Shown one piece after another: positions 56,186 through 64,000 of a stretch of DNA of 64,000 bases (position 1 is the stretch's first letter; each line of letters starts with the position of its first letter). The stretch is from NCBI GenBank assembly GCA_030549495.1, contig JAUIRK010000891.1, positions 248,001 to 312,000 of the forward strand, written 5' to 3'. The notes under the pieces were generated by a model. It had not been told where the DNA came from, did no database searches, and worked only from the letters and a program-made list of their open reading frames with translations. The stretch is from Nectonema munidae. Its lineage: Eukaryota > Nematomorpha > Nectonematoida > Nectonematidae. A program made the translations under genes and the position numbers.

Positions 56186-58545
56186 TTAATATGTTATTTT
56201 GTATCCGATTCCTAGAAAAAATTATTAGTTGATATTTCAATCGTTGCTAATGAAGCTAAAAATAAATTAAATATTTATAAAAAATAAAAATTGGAGTAAA
56301 AAAGTGAGTAAAATATCGGGTGTTTTTGATTAACCTGTTGTTTTTGCTACTAGCTATTATGCTAATGGTATACTAGTGCAACTGTTCTAGCTCTTTTGTC
56401 GCTAGTTCTATTTGCGATTCACTAAAATGTTTGGGACCGAATTTTATTGAACTTCTCAATCTATTTGGCATTACATTTTCAGGGACATCACAATACTTAT
56501 AAGCATTTTTCGATGACAAAACTTCCAGGCTAAACACTTTAATTAATTGTTTTGCCCTTACAACCAAATAAAAGAATAATTATTTAAACATTTAATTGAT
56601 TAAAGTGGATTGTAGAAATGTTAAAATAAATTAAAAAATTGACAAAAAAAGCATAAGTGTCAGAAATTATGTTTTAAGAGAAAAACACACAACTGTCATA
56701 AATTGAGTTATAATACAATAAATATCCTTAAAATAAGATGTAATTAAAAATACAAGAATATCCTTTTATACATAACTTATTGGAAAGGTGTTATAGAAAA
56801 ATGAATAATCGATCTTATTATAGATATTGAGGAACAGTGGAGATTGAAGTGGAAGTGCATTGGGTTAGAGCCCCCTCTCTTAAAATGAAGTATCGGTCTT
56901 TTATATTTTTTTGTCTTTTAGTTTATTTGCAATAGTTATTTTTGTCAATAGGAATATATTAAAAATTCAATGTAATACAAATTATCTTTTAAAATTCCAA
57001 CTCCATTAATAATAACTGGGGGCAACAAAAATCGACATAATCATTTAAAACTGACGAAAAAATTTATTCGTAAAAAAGTGGACTTAAAAAATATATTCAA
57101 AAATCACTTTCACTATTTATTCTTTTACAAGAGAGATGAAAGCTTTTCTCGCTTAAAAAGTGAGATCATTAGACAAAAGATGTTATAATTTGGTTTTTAT
57201 TAATTCTTTTTTCGATGTAGTTTTGTATATCGCATACTTCATCTTAAATTTCGACATTGATATAGTATAAATCGAACAAAATCTTTTGTATTATAATACA
57301 AAAATTCTATTTTGACTTACTTATTTTAGATTTAACATACTATAAAGCAAAAACACTTTGCAAAAATAGGCATTTATTACTAATTCTTCCCTTTCTTAAC
57401 AAAAATATCTTCTCCTTTAAACTTTTCTAGAAACATTTTCACTTTGCTATATTTTTCATAATAATTAATTTAAGCAATTTTCACTATTTTATAACGCGTG
57501 AGTAAAAATTTTAAAAAGTTCGTTTTTTATTCTCTTTTCAATGCTCCTTTTATTGACTATCTGCCACGAAATGTGCTTCAACTTTCAAGCTGCAGTAGTG
57601 CAAACTAACTAATGGAATAAATTTAGGTTTTACAATCGAGAAGTCGGAAATTTTAACCTGTATTAAAAATGTTTTAATCAAATAATTACAAAAATGAAAT
57701 AATCTATTTTTTAGTTTATTTGTAAAATCTTTAATATATAAGAACCATTACAAAGCTTTTAAAAACTTGCTCTTTGTTTGTCTAAATTTTTACAAAATCA
57801 AGATAGCTTACAAAGAAATGCACTATCAAAAAATTTGACTTACAATCAAAATTGACTTTTTTATTATCTAATAACGTCAACTTCTTTACAAAAACTTTAT
57901 AAAATAAGAATATTAACGTGGTTTTTTACTTTTAATTAACTGAAATAACCATCTAGTTATGGTTATTATTTTTAAAAGCTCTCTAAAAATTTTTAAACCC
58001 CCCTTCCCGCTAAAATAATTTTCTTAATATGCCACTCAGTGTGGACACCACAATTTTGATCGACTCAAAAATATTTTATTAACTCTTAGTTTGACAGAAT
58101 CAGTGAATTTGAGAATTTATTTATTCGCATATTTTGATATTTTACAAAAGTTTTCTGTCGAAGGGTACTAATGTTTAGGAGTAAATGAGCCAGACATCGC
58201 ATTTCAATAAATTACACTATGATTAGGGATATTTATGAGACTCATTGCCAATTAACTAAGTCATCGCTTGTTGATTTATTTTTGTTGAGGCAAGAATTAG
58301 ATTTAATATATCATAACATTTCGAAACATTAGAAATAATTTTAACAACATTTTTTTAAAATTATGTTTGTACTAATTTACCTAACCCTATTATCTAGTAA
58401 AACTAATGTCTTTTTCAATGCATGCAAATTAAATTTTACACTCCTCTGTAAACAAAAATCCATTATAAAAATAATTACTTTCTCAAGAGTAATTAAAACA
58501 CTCCCTTCTCTAAAATATTCGTATGATGAGTTACATTTATCAAAA
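56186..58545. repeat. Segment P, copy 2 (inverted)
   Basis: Reverse copy of 22065-24550. On the minus strand the frame EVLSSKNAYKYCDVPENVMP is open for 64 codons here (56373-56567) but not in copy 1; I do not recognise it. On the plus strand the end of the segment (58266-58545) is the diverged copy of the signal-exon flank. It stops at a TGACATT junction with the satellite element. Confidence 0.85.
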
Positions 58546-61500
58546 AATGACATTATCTGTACTTAACCTTATAACTTAGGATCTATATTATATAATATCC
58601 TGAAAATTTATAATTATATACAGTTTGGAACGCATAACACTTTATATATTTAATTTTTTCAGTAATCATGGCTACTTTTTAGAAAATGTCAATCAAAATT
58701 TTGATTGATCAAAAATATATCTAATAAAATATACCTTCAAATTTTACATAAAATATATGTTTTTATACTAAATCGGTCATGCTGTTTTCATTTCTGGACT
58801 CATTTTTTACATTTAGGATGTGAAAATACCTATAAGTGTTAATCAAATTTGCGGTTTACTTCTAAAAATTATCTCCAAAAACATTCATTCAAATTTTACA
58901 ATTAAATATATGTTTTTATACCAAATCAACCATGCTAGTTTAATTTATGGACTCAATTTTTGCAGTTTGAATGTGAAAATACCTATAAGTATCAATCAAA
59001 TTTGCGTTTAGTTCTAAAATTTGTTTCCAAAAATATTGATTCAAATTTTACATGAAATATATGTTTTTATAGCAAATAGATCATGATGATTTCATTTCTG
59101 AACACAGTTTTCGCATTTAGAGGTTTTACTGCTAGTGTCAATCAAATTTGCGGTTTATGCCCGAAAACTATATCCCAAAATATTCTCTCTAATTTTACAT
59201 GAAATATATTTTTTTATACCAATTCGACCATGATAATTTTTATTTCTGAAATCATTTTTTGCATTTAGAGGTTTTAAATGTCTGAAAGTGTTAATCAAAT
59301 GTTCGATTTACGTCTAATGTCTACAGAAATATTTTTGAAATTTAAATAAAATATCTGTTTTTATGCCAAATGGAAGATGCTGGTTTCATTTTTGGACTCA
59401 GGTTTGGCATTTATGGTTTTAAAACATCTGAAAGCTTCAATCAGATTTGCGGTTTACTTCTAGATACTGTCTTCAAAAATATTTTCAAAAAAATAAAATA
59501 TCTGTTTTATACCAAATCGACTATGCTTATTTTATTTCTGTACTGGATTTTGGATAATACGGTTAAAAAATATCTCGAAATGGCAATTGAACTACTAATG
59601 TATGCCTGAAAATCAGTTCTGTAAAAAAATTTAAAAAAATGGCTGCATATTAGGTATATAGTAAAAATATACTTTTTTTTGTATATTTTGGCTTATAATA
59701 GTTTCTACAATCATCTTGAGTATGAAATATTTATTTAAAAAAAACAAAATGTGTAATAAAATCTTTGAAAATTTGTATTAGAGAAGGAACCAAGTTGAAA
59801 ACTAATTGAAAAGAGAACATGTGATCAAAACAAATAAATAAAAAAAAATATGTATCTTGACTAAATGGAAGATCTACCACGTTCTAATGAACTAGGAAGT
59901 GGTTTAATTATATAATATTAGATGCTTGAAAAAAGATTTTGAATGTGAAAAAGAAATTCCTCTTTTACAAATGAAAAATATTTAAATCCTAGCTTATCGT
60001 CTAGGATTACAATTAACATTTAGCTAAGATGGGTGGGAAATCTGAAAATTTAGAATAAGTGAGATTTATCAAAAATGGCACAGATGCCAATATGTGAGAA
60101 TTTAGTCACTATCAAGATATTTTTTAATTTAAATTGAATTTGTCCATCTTTTTCGTTTTGCTTCAAAGAGAGAATCTTTTAGATGAAGAACTTGAACAAC
60201 TTTTTGTAATTGAAAAATGAACATCACGAATGATTCATCGGAAAAAAACCTTTGAACTGAGATTGGTTGATAAATATTCAGGCCTGATGATAAAATACAC
60301 GATACTGATAAAAAAAAGACTAAGATCATCAAGAAGATTCTTTAATCATAATGCTTTGAGAGAGGAAAAAAGTAATTTTATCCTTATAAATTTTTGAACA
60401 CATATTGAAAAATAAAAATTTCTAATGAAAAAAGAACTACCAAGAAAAGATCATCATAGAATGAATAGCAAAATTACATACTGCAAATTATAATATGACG
60501 TAGAGACTACGAGCCGATAACGAATTTGTAGCCAAAAATATGGAGGTCCTATCGAGTTACATAAGTTACTGTAGAATGAAATATTTTGAGTGAATTAAAC
60601 ACCTAAAGTTGGAAATTAAGAAAATAATTACCAGAGAGAATATCACCACTGAAATACGCATGCTTAAAAATGGGTATATATGTGTAAAAAACATTATATA
60701 ATTATTTAGATAAAAAGTTTCTTTTTGAGATGAGCTTTCACATTTAGATCAATTTTTTGACAGGTTTGATTGATTTTCATAAAAAATGAATATCACCACT
60801 GAATTCAGCATATTTGAAAATGGGGTAATGTTGCACTATCCGTGCATTGATGAAAAGCCATTTTAATTGGATAGAAGTTGTTCAATGATATAATGCTTTC
60901 ATATGTCAATCTTTTCTTGAATGCGATTATAGTTTGAGTATCGCACTATACGTGCATTGTAGCAAATACAGTCTATGCCTGCCTCCATAATACGAGTATA
61001 TCTACATGATACACATCCTACCAAATAGAGCAACACAGTCTGTACATAGAGGACACAGTCCAGAATTATGGACTATACAGGCATAGTGCAACATGGACGA
61101 GATATTTAAAAAGAGGAAGACAATATTAAATTTGTGCTGAAATTTTAATCAAGAGTTATTGAATTTTCAAGACGCAATAACATTTGTGACTTCACTGTTT
61201 CACTGTTGTTATAACTTAAGTGTGTATGATGAATCGCACTATATGTGTATCATGTAGATATACTCGTATTATGGAGGCAGGCATAGACTGTGTTTGCTAC
61301 AATGCACGTATAGTGCGATATTCAAACTATAATCGCATTCAAGAAAAGATTGACATATGAAAGCATTATATCATTGAACAACTTCTATCCAATTAAAATT
61401 GCTTTTCATCAATGCACGGATAGTGCAACATTACCGAAAATGGGTATACATGTGTAAAAAACTTTATATAATTATTTAAATTAAAAGTTCCTTTTTGAGA

Positions 61501-61838
61501 TGAGCTGTCACATTTAGATCACTTTTTTTTCATAAAAAATAAATATCACCACTGAATTCAGCATATTTGAAAATGGGTATACATGTGTAAAAAACTTTAT
61601 ATAATTATTTAAATAAAAAGTTCCTTTTTGAGATGAGCTGTCAAATATAAATCAATTTTTTGATAGGTTTGATTGATTTTGATAAAAAAAATGGACATCA
61701 CTACTGAATTCCGCATAGTTGAAATATATATGTAACATTAAAATATTTATAAAAACTTATATGAGAAAAATAGGGGGGGGGGGGGCACTTTACGCCCCCA
61801 GCACTTGAGCGGACAAATTTTACCCAGAACTAATAGGG
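58546..61838 (-). mobile_element. Satellite-bearing TTAA element, copy B (inverted, one end lost)
   Basis: Reverse copy of 12500-16068. The end at 61838 is intact: CCCTATTAGTTCTGGGTAAA read inward from TTAA 61839-61842. The last 160 bases at the other end are missing and it is fused directly to segment P at 58546. The 151-bp array has only about five units (58740-59560) against ten in copy A. A 612-bp foldback (60824-61435) sits inside a 145-bp unit. Confidence 0.85.
60824..61435. mobile_element. 612-bp foldback element with 8-bp target duplication
   Basis: Inverted arms of about 190 bases (60824-61016 and 61243-61435) with very few mismatches, beginning GGTAATGTTGCACTATCCGT. The target copy GAAAATGG is at 60816-60823 and 61436-61443, and the uninterrupted sequence exists in neighbouring units. 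Each arm also carries an inner copy of the end motif (GCACTATACGTGCATTG). The loop is about 226 bases without coding sequence. Confidence 0.9.
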
Positions 61839-61842
61839 TTAA

Positions 61843-62739
61843 ATTTGAAATCTATAAAATTATTTTTTTTAATTAATTTTTATATTATGATAGAGTTTAC
61901 TAATATATAGTTTGATTGACATCACAACAGCCAATAATTTATCAAAGAAATTTTTTGATTGACAGAAACGTAAAGTAAAAGATTACCTTATTATCTTTCC
62001 TGAGAAGAATAAACAAACCCATCAACCATTAATTGAATTGGATATATTGAGAATGAAAATTTTTTTTGATGCAAATGAATTTTTTTGATTGGTTAAAATA
62101 AGTACATTATACACGTATATACAAAATATACAAATATATATGAAATTTTTTGAATAAAAACATTTATGATAAAATAAAGTTAATATTATTATTCAGAATG
62201 ATAAAAGGATTCTAAAAATATATAAAACTTGCTTTTTTGTTGAATATATGTGAAGTCATAATTTTGAGGTCGTTTGAAAGGACCTGAAAAATCGAAAATT
62301 TAAAAAATGGCAAATTCAAAAATTTTAAAAATGAATATAAAAATACATTTCTATTTTTAGCTATATGCTAAGAGCAAATGATAAAGGCAAAAATATTACT
62401 TACTTTTTTTTTAATTTGATTTTATCATTTTTATAGGAATATAATTCCTAACATAAGTGATAGCAATAATATTATTGTGAATTAAAATGCTCTTAGTTTC
62501 AAGAAAATTAAAGTAAAAAGTTATAATTAAAAATCAAAAAATTATAGATTTACATTTCGTGAAAACAAGAAGAAATATAAAAAACAATACGTTTGCTAAA
62601 TTCCATGTTTCATGATGACATATATTTCCAATTTTTCAAATTATAACTCTATAATATATATATTATCATCTTAACATTATTAAATTTAAACTAAATTTTC
62701 TGTATGAAGTTAACTTAATCTTATTTCAATTTTTTTTAG
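61843..62739. other. AT-rich DNA before the paralogous exons
   Basis: No exon or repeat identified; similarity to 28.7 kb begins around 62690. Confidence 0.4.
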
Positions 62740-62751
62740 ATTTATTAAAAG
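62740..62751 (+). CDS. 12-nt symmetric microexon (paralogue)
   Basis: TTTTTTTTAG acceptor and GTATAT donor bound ATTTATTAAAAG, encoding (x)LLK(x), phase 1. Inverted paralogue of 28688-28699, with splice sites, length and phase kept. Confidence 0.6.
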
Positions 62752-62823
62752 GTATATTAAATCTTTTTATAATTAATATTATAATATTAATATATTCTTA
62801 ATCAAATGTTTCATTATTTTTAG

Positions 62824-62904
62824 ATGCATCTTGGTGTCCAGATTATGTCAATGATTGTGGAAAAGATGAGCACGTTGATAAATACTGCCCTGATTTATGT
62901 AAAG
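62824..62904 (+). CDS. 81-nt four-cysteine module exon (paralogue)
   Basis: TTTTTAG acceptor and GTAAAA donor, 81 nt, phase 1 to 1. Encodes ASWCPDYVNDCGKDEHVDKY followed by CPDLCK; one residue differs from 28505-28585 (S for T). It belongs to a second gene or gene copy on the plus strand. Its signal exon was not found in the window: the duplicated flank at 58266-58545 ends just where it would be. Confidence 0.8.
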
Positions 62905-64000
62905 GTAAAATCCATTAAATGCACTTTTAAAATAAGAAAGAAAATTTAGAGATTTATTTTAAAGGAATGTATCACTAATTTTGATATACAGAAAATATAC
63001 TCTTCCTTTGAGAGTTGTAAAGGAACGTAATTCCATACGTTGTATTATTGTTGTATATTTTTAATACATTACCATCATTTGAAATGAAAAAGAAATTTTA
63101 TACTCGATATAATACTATATAAAAAAAATAATAATATTATAAATAAAATTGATTATTAGAATGATATGATTATATAGAATAGACACCATTAAAGTCATGG
63201 TTTGATGTATTTTATTTATTTATTTGAACTAGAGTAAAAAATCTATTAAATTAAGAAATGAAGTTATTTTTATTGAAATCACCATGGGCCAAAATGCACA
63301 TGAAATTTTTTACGTATAACCTGTTTATTTTATGATTCAACTATAGAGGAAAACTTTAATCTTATTTACTTGATATTGACTTTAAATTATACTGATAAAA
63401 ATTAAAATGGAAAGCTTATTTTAGAATATTTAGTAAGAAGAAATTCTAAATAACAGTAAGTCAGATATTTTGGATTCCAAAATCTCATTTGATGAAAAAA
63501 TTTAAATTTTAGACTGGGTTTAATCAATAGACTATTCAATAGTTTTCAAACTTCTCATAAAATTGGAAACATATTCGTATTAAAAAGCATTTAATTCCAT
63601 TTATAAATTGATAAGCGTTTATATTTTAAACCTCTATACTAAATCATGTTTTGTTAAAAAAATATTTGCTTAAGTTTTTAATCAAAAAACTTTTGGACCT
63701 CAAATGAAAAAATTAACAATTCTAGTTCTTACGTTGTAACTTTTCTAAATAAAACAAGTTTTAGTTAAAAAAAATAGACTAAATTATATTTTAGTCAATA
63801 TATTATAAATAGTTTTTAATAATTAAAAAGACTATCAAAATATGATGAAATATTTTTCTATTTTTTAAAATATAAACGAGATAAATTATATATTTAACTG
63901 CAGTACAATTTTCACTCTTGTATTTCCTCCTTATTTTATTTTAATAGTTAATTTTATTATACTTCAACAAAATATTACAATTCGAGAGGATTGATTGATA
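62905..64000. repeat. Inverted paralogue of 26.3-28.5 kb intron
   Basis: Follows the minus-strand sequence below 28505 (for example CACTTTTAAAATAAGAAAGA then AAATTTAGAGAT), but lacks the IS630/Tc1-like element; the empty site is near 63070-63090. The window ends before the place where the next microexon (26215-26226) would be expected. Confidence 0.75.

Noticed and set aside
58363-58566. 67-codon ORF, nearly identical to the minus-strand ORF at 22044-22256
   Set aside because: The identity comes from the inverted segment P; the stretch is the diverged flank of the signal exon, and the frame is not kept at 36.1-36.3 kb.
58820-59609. Small ORFs with repeated NQICGLLL peptide
   Set aside because: Shadows of the 151-bp satellite units, not protein repeats.
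1-64000. tRNA, rRNA or other structured RNA genes
   Set aside because: No tRNA box A/B pattern or rRNA-like sequence noticed by eye; a covariance scan would be needed to exclude them.

Overview
The window is very AT-rich, intron-rich animal DNA with no bacterial-type gene blocks, operons, tRNA, rRNA or CRISPR. The mix of DD34D mariner, IS630/Tc1-like, several piggyBac families, two kinds of hAT and a jockey/CR1-type LINE suggests an arthropod. A copepod-like genome is my guess; it rests on general impression, not on a marker gene. Host coding sequence is sparse, in short exons that ORF scans miss, and most of the window is intron or intergenic DNA filled with transposons and satellites.

Host genes. 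(1) At 1988-2803 on the minus strand are two exons of a secreted reprolysin-type (M12B) metalloprotease. The intron splits the zinc motif HELTHLLGANHD; a Met-turn (FLMSP) and a stop follow. Four more phase-compatible minus-strand exons lie at 6472-7270. (2) Upstream on the same strand, 7894-35987, is a series of short exons that are all phase 1 to phase 1: a signal-peptide exon (35936-35987), four 81-nt exons each encoding one W-C-x6-C-x9-C-x3-C module, five 12-nt microexons, one 18-nt microexon and one 33-nt C-x3-C exon. Every internal exon can be skipped or included without changing frame, which is the logic of a microexon gene. The last of these is phase-compatible with the metalloprotease exons, so one transcript could contain both. 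(3) A plus-strand paralogue of one microexon/module pair (62740-62904) lies at the right end, in DNA that is an inverted copy of 26.3-28.7 kb. (4) A tiny plus-strand peptide gene with TATA box, signal peptide and one intron is proposed at 8064-8290. (5) One unidentified minus-strand exon is proposed at 475-634.

Mobile DNA, left to right. Satellite-bearing TTAA element, partial copy C (3.4-4.9 kb); piggyBac fragment (4.9-5.3 kb); mariner split by a complete TTAA-element copy A (11.7-16.7 kb); ZBED-type hAT with 8-bp target duplication (17.1-19.4 kb); piggyBac tail (20.2-20.7 kb); duplicated segment P (22.1-24.6 kb); foldback (25.3 kb); IS630/Tc1-like element (26.8-28.3 kb); LINE ORF1 and LINE RT remnants (29.4-33.9 kb); piggyBac (34.2-35.4 kb); repeat duplications and minisatellites (36.4-39.7 kb); LINE RT (39.8-41.2 kb); two hAT copies of one family, the second carrying an internally deleted piggyBac (41.9-48.1 kb); piggyBac C-terminal half (48.4-49.2 kb); two elements whose ends are inverted arrays of short motifs (50.4-51.4 and 55.1-56.0 kb); a retroelement fossil (52.0-52.6 kb); inverted segment P (56.2-58.5 kb) fused to TTAA-element copy B (58.5-61.8 kb), which carries a 612-bp foldback insertion.

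The main biological signal is the cassette of phase-1 microexons and four-cysteine modules next to, and possibly joined to, a metzincin. The main structural signal is the large inverted relationship between 12.5-24.6 kb and 56.2-61.8 kb, and between 26.3-28.7 kb and 62.7-64.0 kb, showing that this gene cluster grew by inverted duplication and later TE invasion. All splice sites are read by eye from GT/AG, phase and paralogue conservation, with no transcript evidence.
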